Below are positions 1 to 4,912 of a stretch of 5,079 nucleotides of DNA, piece after piece. The stretch is from Coriobacteriia bacterium (GTDB lineage: Bacteria > Actinomycetota > Coriobacteriia > WRKU01 > WQUG01). The first letter of the stretch is position 1, and the number at the start of each line of letters is the position of its first letter. Under the pieces are notes generated by a model that had not been told where the DNA came from, searched no databases, and saw only the letters and a list, made by a program, of their open reading frames with translations. Location of the stretch: NCBI GenBank assembly GCA_009779395.1, contig WREJ01000095.1, positions 1-5,079 on the forward strand, given 5' to 3'. The position numbers were made by a program, and so were the translations under genes.

Positions 1-1484
1 CCCAAAGACGCAGGATCAGTACACATTGGTCGGTCAAAGCGTATGATGATATGTGGCGTGCTGTCAGGAGTTACGTTTTGTCTGCCATTATAGGGAGTCG
101 TTGCACTACCTGCACTGCCAGCAGCAGGCAGCCAGTTCTGAGCAGCTTGCGGAATAGGAGATGCTGCTATCCTCCAGGGTATAGTGTTGTTGGTACCAAC
201 ACCCATACCAGATGCTGAGGTGATCCCTTTGCCGAGTTGACCATTGCTGTTAGTTCCCCATGACCAGAGCGTACCATCTGTTCTCATGCCGATAGAAAAA
301 GTTTCGCTACTAGCAGCCTTAGCCAACAGCCAATCAGTAGAACTACCTACCTGTGCTGGTGTTAGTTGTTCGCCTGCTATCGTACCCAGTCCTGTTCTAC
401 CATTACTGTTATTACCCCATGACCACAAAGTGCCGTCTGTTCTGATGGCGAAGGAGTGAATAGTAGCTGCAGACACTGCTGTCCAGTTAGTAGCCGTGCC
501 TATTTGCGCAGGTGTTGCTTGATTGCCTGTTGTGATCCCGCGTCCTGTTCTGCCATTTGCGTTTTCTCCCCATGCCCAGAGAGTGCCATCTGATCTGACG
601 GCATGGGAGTGAGTACTTGCTGCAGACACTTGTTTCCAGTTAGTAGCAGTTCCTACCTGTGCAGGTGTCATTTGATAGGTTGCTGTCGCCACACCGAGTC
701 CTGTTCTGCCAAACTGGTGAAATCCCCATGCCCAGAGCGTACCGTCTGATCTGATGGCATGGGTATGCATATTTCCCGCAGACACGTAGGTCCAGTTAGT
801 CGCCGTACCTACTTGCCGCGGTGTTAGTTGAGTGCCTGTAATGGTCCCGAATCCTGTTGCGGCACGTCCGTTATCGCCCCATGCCCAGAGCGTGCCGTCT
901 GTCTTGATGGCAAGGGAAAACATACCACCTGCAGACACTTGCATCCAGTCAGTATCGGTACCTATTTGTGCCGGTGTTGCTTGATTGCCTGTTGTCGTAC
1001 CCTGTCCTGTTACACCATGCCAGTTCATTCCCCATCCCCAGAGCGTGCCGTCTGTTTTAATGGCATGGGAGTGATTCATTCCTGCAGACACTTGTTTCCA
1101 GTTAGTATCAGTGCCTACCTGCGTAGGTGATGTTTGAGGAGTTGCTGCTGTTATACCGAGTCCTGTTCTACCACTTTCGTTACGTCCCCATGACCAGAGG
1201 GTGCCATCATCTTTAATGAAATGAGTGTGACCCATTCCTGAAGAAAGGCGACCTTCCATTGACTCATCATCTGCTAGCGGTGTTATACCTGCCTGTGTTG
1301 ACAGCGGTATTTGACCAGCAGTCAGTAGTTCATACACGGGTGCTACAACAGACTGAAACGCAGGTGAATTCGCTACTGCAAAAAGAGGTGCACACAGCAG
1401 AAAAAACGCTACTACCAGTAGCGTGAATTTAGCTTTTTGTGAATGTGCCACACCCCCGTGGGATTTATGGGTTTTGGCGGTCAT
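1..1484 (-). CDS. Secreted RCC1-repeat beta-propeller surface protein, C-terminus cut by window edge
   Basis: The minus-strand frame is open from ATG at 1484 to base 1 (494 codons plus two bases) with no stop. Residues 1-38 form a signal peptide: a long basic stretch, a hydrophobic core at about 20-37, and a likely SPase I cut AVA|NS. A short linker follows. The motif DGTLW(S/A/G)WG then starts at residues 93, 145, 196, 247, 299, 350 and 403, a spacing of 51-53 residues. This is the RCC1 signature, and seven units fit one closed seven-bladed propeller. From about 472 the text TPDSTPHIIIRFDRPM followed by DPASL resembles the start of a bacterial Ig-like SbsA/Big_5 domain, so more domains probably lie outside the window. 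AAGGA at 1490-1494, five bases before ATG, supports this start. The likely role is extracellular binding or surface display; the ligand is unknown. Eukaryotic RCC1 is a Ran exchange factor, but that activity should not be assumed here. Confidence 0.9.
   Translation of the reverse strand, partial: MTAKTHKSHGGVAHSQKAKFTLLVVAFFLLCAPLFAVANSPAFQSVVAPVYELLTAGQIPLSTQAGITPLADDESMEGRLSSGMGHTHFIKDDGTLWSWGRNESGRTGLGITAATPQTSPTQVGTDTNWKQVSAGMNHSHAIKTDGTLWGWGMNWHGVTGQGTTTGNQATPAQIGTDTDWMQVSAGGMFSLAIKTDGTLWAWGDNGRAATGFGTITGTQLTPRQVGTATNWTYVSAGNMHTHAIRSDGTLWAWGFHQFGRTGLGVATATYQMTPAQVGTATNWKQVSAASTHSHAVRSDGTLWAWGENANGRTGRGITTGNQATPAQIGTATNWTAVSAATIHSFAIRTDGTLWSWGNNSNGRTGLGTIAGEQLTPAQVGSSTDWLLAKAASSETFSIGMRTDGTLWSWGTNSNGQLGKGITSASGMGVGTNNTIPWRIAASPIPQAAQNWLPAAGSAGSATTPYNGRQNVTPDSTPHIIIRFDRPMCTDPASL
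279..1208 (-). repeat. Six RCC1 units arranged as two copies of a three-blade block
   Basis: Residues 93-246 (747-1208) and 247-402 (279-746) are two consecutive blocks of three RCC1 units, 462 and 468 bp long. Within the blocks, unit 1 matches unit 4, unit 2 matches unit 5 and unit 3 matches unit 6 better than adjacent units match. Units 2 and 5 share TTGNQATPAQIGT. Units 3 and 6 share GTI.G.QLTP.QVG. Units 1 and 4 share GRTGLG and TNWKQVSA. The seventh motif (residue 403) follows the second block and is more divergent downstream. Confidence 0.8.
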
Positions 1485-1489
1485 GGTTG

Positions 1490-1494
1490 TCCTT
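1490..1494 (-). promoter_or_regulatory. Ribosome binding site of the RCC1-protein gene
   Basis: The minus strand reads AAGGA, followed by a five-base spacer and then ATG at 1484. This is a clear Shine-Dalgarno match and fixes the start. Confidence 0.7.
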
Positions 1495-1525
1495 AACTGT
1501 GTTGCGACTTGCAGGTCAGACGCAT

Positions 1526-1545
1526 TGTTTCACACACTGTTTCAC
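1526..1545. repeat. Direct repeat TGTTTCAC x2, 12-bp period
   Basis: TGTTTCAC occurs at 1526-1533 and again at 1538-1545 (GTGAAACA on the minus strand). The pair lies directly downstream of the predicted -10 of the RCC1-protein gene, at the start of its untranslated leader, where a repressor would be well placed. No known regulator is recognised. Confidence 0.45.
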
Positions 1546-1553
1546 TAGGAAAA

Positions 1554-1562
1554 ATTCTAACA
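1554..1562 (-). promoter_or_regulatory. Predicted extended -10 promoter of the RCC1-protein gene
   Basis: The minus strand reads TGTTAGAAT, a TGn extension plus TAGAAT as the -10 hexamer. No good -35 lies at 17-18 bp, which is common for extended -10 promoters. The predicted transcription start is near 1547, giving a leader of roughly 60 nt before the ATG at 1484. Confidence 0.5.
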
Positions 1563-1600
1563 TGATTAATCTACTCCCCATTAGATGTTCATGATTTGTC

Positions 1601-1612
1601 GCAAGCGCTCGC
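1601..1612. other. Imperfect palindrome in the hydrolase promoter
   Basis: GCAAGCGCTCGC is a 12-bp palindrome with one mismatched pair, centred on AGCGCT. It lies about 25-36 bp upstream of the predicted transcription start of the hydrolase gene, overlapping the -35 position. It could be an operator, but a site this short can occur by chance. Confidence 0.25.
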
Positions 1613-1621
1613 TGCCAAAAG

Positions 1622-1630
1622 TGCTATCAT
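1622..1630 (+). promoter_or_regulatory. Predicted extended -10 promoter of the cysteine hydrolase gene, leaderless layout
   Basis: The plus strand reads TGCTATCAT, an extended -10 (TGn plus TATCAT). The hexamer ends six bases before the ATG at 1637, so transcription would begin at or very near the A of the start codon. No Shine-Dalgarno sequence is visible before this ATG, which agrees with a leaderless transcript. Confidence 0.5.
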
Positions 1631-1636
1631 TACCTA

Positions 1637-2254
1637 ATGACATCACCTAAATGGAACATCAACCCTCATAGCTGTGCTCTGTTGGTCATCGACATGCAAA
1701 ATGACTTTGTCCTCGAGGGTGCCATTATGGAGATTCCCCATGCGCGGACACAAATTCCTGCCATCAAGACACTGATTGACTGTTGTCGTGACCTGTCTAT
1801 ACCTATTATCTATACGCTTCATCAGACCGATCCCAGCTATAATCCGCTGGAAATCGCAACCTTTCCGCACCTGAAAGATGCGGGTATGCGCGCGGGCACC
1901 GATGGTATCAGGGTAGTGGACGCCCTTGCTCCGCGACCAGAGGATGTTGTTTTGCACAAACGTCGCTACAGTGCTTTTTATCAGACGGATCTCGACTTGC
2001 TATTGCGCAACATTAAGGGAGGAGAGGCTGACCACCGCGTGGACACGCTTATCATTTGTGGAACGGTGACTAATATTTGCTGTGAATCAACGGCGCGTGA
2101 CGCTTGTTTTCGTGACTACAAGGTTGTGTTTGGCTCTGATGTGTGTTCTGCAATCAATAAGCAACAACACGAGGCGGCTTTGGTTAATATGGAAATTTTT
2201 GGCAGAGTTATGACTGGTGCTGAAATTATTCAGAACCTGAAGGACGCCTCTTAA
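1637..2254 (+). CDS. Isochorismatase-family cysteine hydrolase (amidohydrolase type)
   Basis: This complete 205-residue protein has the usual length for the isochorismatase-like superfamily of small cytosolic hydrolases, which act on amides, ureides, nicotinamide or isochorismate. The catalytic triad is visible: Asp19 in LLVIDMQNDF, Lys108 in LHKRRYSAF, and Cys148 in GTVTNICCESTARDA. A second cysteine, Cys149, occupies the position that is often valine. The motif KRRYSAFYQTDLD together with a C-terminal TARDA helix resembles the amidohydrolase branch (RutB, biuret hydrolase, nicotinamidase-like) more than the enterobactin enzyme EntB. The substrate cannot be read from the sequence, and no siderophore, pyrimidine-degradation or NAD-salvage gene is adjacent. 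There is no Shine-Dalgarno sequence, and an extended -10 sits six bases upstream, so the mRNA is probably leaderless. The 3' end overlaps the convergent membrane-protein gene by 29 bp. Confidence 0.9.
   Translation: MTSPKWNINPHSCALLVIDMQNDFVLEGAIMEIPHARTQIPAIKTLIDCCRDLSIPIIYTLHQTDPSYNPLEIATFPHLKDAGMRAGTDGIRVVDALAPRPEDVVLHKRRYSAFYQTDLDLLLRNIKGGEADHRVDTLIICGTVTNICCESTARDACFRDYKVVFGSDVCSAINKQQHEAALVNMEIFGRVMTGAEIIQNLKDAS
2226..2254. other. Tail-to-tail overlap of two convergent genes
   Basis: The hydrolase stop (TAA, 2252-2254) and the membrane-protein stop (TAA, 2226-2228 on the minus strand) lie inside each other's reading frames. The last eight to nine codons of both genes share 29 bp. No intrinsic terminator lies between them, so both mRNAs probably extend into antisense sequence. 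Confidence 0.85.
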
Positions 2255-3020
2255 TCAAAATAACAGCAACTGCAGCACCCGCTACAACAATCAGCGTCGC
2301 TATGACAACAATCAGACCGTCCATCACATTGTTGTTGGTGGGCATTCCCTGTCCAGCCGGCGGTGTATAAATGATGTTTGCGTTTATCGACTGCAGTGCC
2401 GGCGTGTCCCAAAAAATGTAGCCTAGCTGCGGATCGCCCTCTTCGTTGTTGCCAAAAAACTCGATGGCAGCGTCATGTGCCACGCTACCCAGCGGCAGGT
2501 TTGTTATCATGCGCACCGCCAGCAAATCTGTCAGCGGAGTATAATCCATCGCAACAGCATAGTCGCCGTTTCCTAGCTGTGTCACTGGTTCTGTCAGCGG
2601 ATGGTATTCGATTTGCAGCTTGTGATGGTCAGTAAGGGTCGCCGTATAGATGTCCAGGTTGCCGTCCCGGCGAATGTTGTGGGGTTCTTCGATTTGCGGG
2701 TCAAAGACAATGTTGCCATCGCTGCGCTGCCCAAACCAGATGATTTGTGCGCCAGCAGGAATAGCAATCTCGACTGTAACGGGTAACTCTACCTCTGGGT
2801 CAAGTTCGCCGGTGACCGCTGCAACATAGGTCGTTTGCATGCGGCGCAAATAAAAGGTAATCGCAGAAAAGGGGGTGATGTCGCCGAGTGTTTCTGCCTG
2901 TGCTTCTGTATCTGCTGGTAGTGCCACTGCCAGCAAAGGCAGCAACAGCGCAGCCACAAGTGTCAGGGTCAAAATGCCCGCTATAGCGCGCCTACCGCAC
3001 TGCATTAGCTGTTGTGTCAT
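2226..3020 (-). CDS. Unrecognised exported protein with a C-terminal membrane anchor
   Basis: I do not recognise this 264-residue protein. Residues 1-42 look like a signal peptide: basic residues at 10-11, a hydrophobic core at about 12-33, and possible cuts at AVA (31-33) or AQA|ET (42-43). About 190 polar residues follow, rich in beta-type stretches, with motifs such as VEIAIPAGAQIIWFGQ and NLDIYTATLTDHHKLQIEY. They contain no cysteine, so the outer domain has no disulfides. Residues 234-256 form one membrane helix followed by KRR, giving type I topology with the main domain outside. The ATG overlaps the plsX stop as ATGA, so translation is probably coupled and the gene belongs to the rpmF-plsX transcript. 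It occupies the place where rnc, acpP or fab genes often follow plsX. An envelope role is inferred from topology alone. The 3' end lies inside the convergent hydrolase gene. Confidence 0.8.
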   Translation of the reverse strand: MTQQLMQCGRRAIAGILTLTLVAALLLPLLAVALPADTEAQAETLGDITPFSAITFYLRRMQTTYVAAVTGELDPEVELPVTVEIAIPAGAQIIWFGQRSDGNIVFDPQIEEPHNIRRDGNLDIYTATLTDHHKLQIEYHPLTEPVTQLGNGDYAVAMDYTPLTDLLAVRMITNLPLGSVAHDAAIEFFGNNEEGDPQLGYIFWDTPALQSINANIIYTPPAGQGMPTNNNVMDGLIVVIATLIVVAGAAVAVILIKRRPSGSE

Positions 3021-4027
3021 TCGCTGCCTGCCTGTTCACAGAGGGCGTTGGTGATTTTTTCAGTGACTTGATTGCGGACAGCTTTTGCCCCAACCAAGAT
3101 GCCATTTGCAATAGCCTCAGGTGAGGAAGACCCATGAGCAACCAAACAGAGACCTTTTACTCCCAATAGGGGAGCAGCACCATACTGGTCAGGATTCAGT
3201 TCTTGTTTAAGGTCAGCAAAGCGCCCCTTTAGTGCCAAAGCCGCTAGCTTGCTGATTGTTGTTGCCATAAAAAGTGTCTTTAGCTTGCCCAACAAAAAGG
3301 TCATCGACCCTTCTAGTGTTTTTAGAACAACGTTGCCGGTAAAACCATCGGTAACAACAACGTCTGCCACCCCAGCAAGGATGTCACGTCCCTCGACGTT
3401 TCCCTGAAAGTTAGCTGTGTGCTGATGCATCAACACCTGAGCTTCTTTTGCCAGTTCAGAGCCTTTACCCTGCTCTGACCCAATGTTTAGCAGCGCGATG
3501 CTCGGGTTTTCGACCCCCACAACCGCCGCACTGTAGGCTCGTCCCATTTCTGCAAACTGCAGCAAAAATTCAGGCTTGCAGTCAGCATTTGCCCCCGTGT
3601 CAACCATGACCACGGGACGTTTACCCGGCAATATTACTGCCAGCGCTGGACGTTTGACGCTGCGAATGCGTCCGACAACCAAAGTTCCCGCCGCTAAACA
3701 GGCAGCGGTCGAACCAGCCGAGATAAAACCAGCAGCAACGCCTTCTTTAACCAGACGGGCAGCAACAACCAGCGAAGCGTCCTTTTTGCTGCGTACTGCA
3801 CGTGCTGGATCTAGCTCGTCCATCGGTATTTCTTCGGTAGTGGGATAGGCGTCAACACGTCCCTGTGCAGCAGCAGAAGCCGCAAAAGGTTCGACAACTT
3901 GCACCGGACCACACAGCGCGACCCGCAACTGCGCATCACGTTTTAGTGCCAAAGCAACGCCATCTATCACAGCCGAGGGAGCAAAATCGCCACCCAGCGC
4001 GTCAACAGCAATAGTGAGCGGTTTCAC
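3017..4027 (-). CDS. plsX: Phosphate acyltransferase PlsX
   Basis: PlsX converts acyl-ACP and phosphate to acyl-phosphate, which PlsY then uses to acylate glycerol-3-phosphate, the first step of phospholipid synthesis. It acts as a peripheral protein at the cytoplasmic membrane. At 336 residues it is full length. Family motifs run in order: AVDALGGDFAP (7-17), SAGSTAA (103-109), MVDTGAN (141-147), LLNIGSEQGKG (179-189), NFQGNVEGRDI (206-216), VVTDGFTGNVVLKTLEG (224-240) and YGAAPLLGVKG (282-292), followed by HGSS. The start is GTG at 4027, five bases after the rpmF stop. No strong Shine-Dalgarno precedes it, so translation is likely coupled to rpmF. rpmF-plsX is a widely conserved gene pair. 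The stop overlaps the next ATG by four bases. I see no FapR- or FabT-type operator upstream. Confidence 0.97.
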   Translation of the reverse strand: MKPLTIAVDALGGDFAPSAVIDGVALALKRDAQLRVALCGPVQVVEPFAASAAAQGRVDAYPTTEEIPMDELDPARAVRSKKDASLVVAARLVKEGVAAGFISAGSTAACLAAGTLVVGRIRSVKRPALAVILPGKRPVVMVDTGANADCKPEFLLQFAEMGRAYSAAVVGVENPSIALLNIGSEQGKGSELAKEAQVLMHQHTANFQGNVEGRDILAGVADVVVTDGFTGNVVLKTLEGSMTFLLGKLKTLFMATTISKLAALALKGRFADLKQELNPDQYGAAPLLGVKGLCLVAHGSSSPEAIANGILVGAKAVRNQVTEKITNALCEQAGSE

Positions 4028-4032
4028 CGGTC

Positions 4033-4212
4033 TTAGGCTTCGGTCTCGATGACTTCTTTGCCCTTATAGTAGCCGCAAAATCCACACACCCGATGCGGCA
4101 ACTTTGCCTGATGACACTGCGGACATTCCTGCGCGTTTTCTGCGCTAATAGTATGATTCGCACGGCGCGCGTTGGTCTTTGCACGCCCTTTTTTCCTCTT
4201 TGGTACTGCCAT
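4033..4212 (-). CDS. rpmF: Large-subunit ribosomal protein bL32
   Basis: This 59-residue protein begins MAVPKRKKGRAKTNARR, the standard basic N-terminus of bL32. It carries a zinc ribbon with Cys30-x2-Cys33 (CPQC) and Cys43-x2-Cys46 (CGFC), so it is the zinc-binding form rather than the cysteine-free paralogue used under zinc limitation. It is a structural protein of the 50S subunit. ATG at 4212 is preceded by AAAAGGAAG with an eight-base spacer. It is first in the transcript rpmF-plsX-membrane protein and has a credible promoter at 4287-4315. The yceD/DUF177 gene that often sits just upstream of rpmF is absent here. Confidence 0.97.
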   Translation of the reverse strand: MAVPKRKKGRAKTNARRANHTISAENAQECPQCHQAKLPHRVCGFCGYYKGKEVIETEA

Positions 4213-4220
4213 GTCGCTTG

Positions 4221-4229
4221 CTTCCTTTT
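4221..4229 (-). promoter_or_regulatory. Ribosome binding site of rpmF
   Basis: The minus strand reads AAAAGGAAG, eight bases before the rpmF ATG. Its first bases are shared with the nearer copy of the tandem leader repeat. Confidence 0.7.
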
Positions 4230-4251
4230 CTTGTAAGCCTTTTCTTGTAGG
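4224..4251 (-). repeat. Tandem 14-bp repeat in the rpmF leader
   Basis: On the plus strand CCTTTTCTTGTAAG (4224-4237) is followed at once by CCTTTTCTTGTAGG (4238-4251), with 13 of 14 bases identical. A shorter degenerate copy, CTCTTTTGTAAG, follows at 4252-4263. In the mRNA each full copy gives an AAGAAAAGG string that resembles a Shine-Dalgarno site. The same bases also form AGCCT-8-AGGCT (4236-4253), a five-pair hairpin just upstream of the true ribosome binding site. Confidence 0.7.
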
Positions 4252-4286
4252 CTCTTTTGTAAGTACAGCTAAAATCTGGACTGCTC

Positions 4287-4315
4287 AGTATAACATTCCT
4301 CCCCCTTTTTGTGGA
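4287..4315 (-). promoter_or_regulatory. Predicted promoter of rpmF-plsX
   Basis: The minus strand reads TCCACA as the -35 (4310-4315, four of six matches to TTGACA), a 17-bp spacer, then TATACT (4287-4292). The -10 is preceded by TG one base away, so it is an extended -10. The predicted start is near 4280, giving a leader of about 68 nt that contains the tandem repeat. Confidence 0.6.
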
Positions 4316-4331
4316 GCAGGTGGCAGAGAAG

Positions 4332-4361
4332 GTCCATTACTGGACATCCTCCTCCACTGGA
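4332..4361. promoter_or_regulatory. Paired TCCA/TGGA dyads between divergent promoters
   Basis: GTCCA-TTAC-TGGAC (4332-4345) is a perfect dyad with a four-base centre, and TCCA-C-TGGA (4353-4361) is a second one. CTGGAC also occurs at 4276-4281, 4340-4345 and 4376-4381. The dyads lie just upstream of the rpmF -35 and upstream of the lipoprotein gene, where a shared regulator could bind. No known regulator consensus is recognised. Confidence 0.35.
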
Positions 4362-4413
4362 AGGATTTAACTGTTCTGGACGTACTCTGCCAAAAAAGAG
4401 GACGACGATAGTG

Positions 4414-4419
4414 TAGAAT
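4414..4419 (+). promoter_or_regulatory. Possible -10 of the lipoprotein gene
   Basis: TAGAAT lies at a sensible distance (about 44 bp) from the GTG start and would give a leader of about 37 nt carrying the Shine-Dalgarno site. No -35 is visible at 16-18 bp, so this call is weak. Confidence 0.25.
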
Positions 4420-4450
4420 GAACTGCGGACAGTCATTTCGTACCAAACTG

Positions 4451-4456
4451 AGGAGG
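4451..4456 (+). promoter_or_regulatory. Strong ribosome binding site that sets the lipoprotein start
   Basis: AGGAGG is followed by six bases and then GTG at 4463. This strong site selects the GTG over the in-frame ATG at 4418, which has no such site and would add 15 residues ahead of the signal peptide. Confidence 0.75.
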
Positions 4457-4462
4457 ATTATC

Positions 4463-4870
4463 GTGTCACGAGGTGTTTGGATTTGCACGAGGGTTTTGCT
4501 GATTGCTGTTGTAAGCATTTTTGTTGTGGTCGCACTGCTGGGTTGTAGCAGCACTTTGCAGATAGCTGACGTATTTGCTAGTCCTATCGATTACCAGCAA
4601 GAGATAACACTGACTGCTACGGTTACTATAATCTCGGCTGAAAGTCCGACTGCCTTTGCTATTGTTGACAATGCTCATATTTTGCAGTGTGGCAATCTGA
4701 ACTGCAACACCATGATGATGTGGGCAAACAATGTCAGTGGTGGACCGATGCCGGTGCCCGGCGATGTTGTGACCATGACGGGTCGCTTTGAATACCTGGG
4801 TACCTGGATATTTGTAGCAGACAGCATCACCGTAGACAACAACATTATTGACCGTCTGGCTCCGTTGTAA
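4463..4870 (+). CDS. Small lipoprotein with an OB-fold-like domain
   Basis: With the GTG start the product is 135 residues. It opens with Arg3 and Arg10, a hydrophobic core at about 11-26, and a lipobox LLGC with Cys28, so it should be lipidated and held on the outer face of the cytoplasmic membrane. Residues 36-125 read as alternating beta strands. ITLTATVTII, FAIVDNAHILQC, PVPGDVVTMTGRF and WIFVADSITV follow the pattern of an OB-fold (tRNA-anti-like/BOF) domain, including the GDVVTMTG strand typical of such folds. Cys76 and Cys81 are close enough to pair. Exported OB-folds can bind many ligands, so no function is assigned. The gene stands alone: it diverges from rpmF and converges on the ribonuclease gene 34 bp away. 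A longer start at 4418 is possible but less likely. Confidence 0.75.
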   Translation: MSRGVWICTRVLLIAVVSIFVVVALLGCSSTLQIADVFASPIDYQQEITLTATVTIISAESPTAFAIVDNAHILQCGNLNCNTMMMWANNVSGGPMPVPGDVVTMTGRFEYLGTWIFVADSITVDNNIIDRLAPL

Positions 4871-4891
4871 GCTGCGGTACCTAAGCGTCAA

Positions 4892-4912
4892 ACTAGCTGC
4901 AATACTAGCTGC
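4892..4912. repeat. 9-bp direct repeat across the ribonuclease stop codon
   Basis: ACTAGCTGC occurs at 4892-4900 and 4904-4912, a 12-bp period. On the minus strand it creates a second in-frame TAG (4893-4895) four codons after the first, giving a backup stop. Confidence 0.6.

Noticed and set aside
244..1130. Plus-strand open frames at 244-459 and 828-1130 with repeated text
   Set aside because: They are mirror images of the RCC1 repeats coded on the minus strand. The repeat makes them look structured, but they lack ribosome binding sites and family motifs.
160..1255. Regular repeats of about 153 bp that might suggest a CRISPR or satellite array
   Set aside because: The repeats are in frame with a long open minus-strand gene and encode DGTLWxWG blades. 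There are no short identical repeats separated by unique spacers.
1643..1957. Minus-strand 104-codon frame opposite the hydrolase
   Set aside because: It is antisense to a clear isochorismatase-family gene, and the text shows no domain and no start signal.
2378..2786. Plus-strand frames of 85 and 61 codons opposite the membrane protein
   Set aside because: They lie antisense to a long frame with signal peptide and anchor, and they show no motifs and no ribosome binding sites.
3576..3848. Plus-strand 90-codon frame inside plsX
   Set aside because: It is a low-complexity Ala/Thr/Ser shadow of plsX codons, opposite strongly conserved motifs.
4002..4184. Minus-strand 60-codon frame overlapping rpmF
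   Set aside because: It is a different reading frame of the rpmF region. The true frame gives full-length L32 with its zinc ribbon.
4213..4330. FapR or FabT operator controlling plsX
   Set aside because: I looked for the long AT-rich palindromes of these lipid regulators near the rpmF promoter and leader and found none.
4172..4411. Plus-strand 79-codon frame across the divergent promoter region
   Set aside because: It starts inside rpmF, runs through promoter and leader sequence, and has no domain features beyond chance hydrophobic residues.
4285..4891. Minus-strand frames of 89 and 141 codons opposite the lipoprotein gene
   Set aside because: The plus-strand gene has AGGAGG, a signal peptide and a lipobox. 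The antisense frames have none of these and no recognisable fold pattern.
4871..4904. Intrinsic terminator between the lipoprotein and ribonuclease genes
   Set aside because: The GCTGC copies here are direct, not inverted, and no T-run follows on either strand, so no hairpin terminator can be supported.
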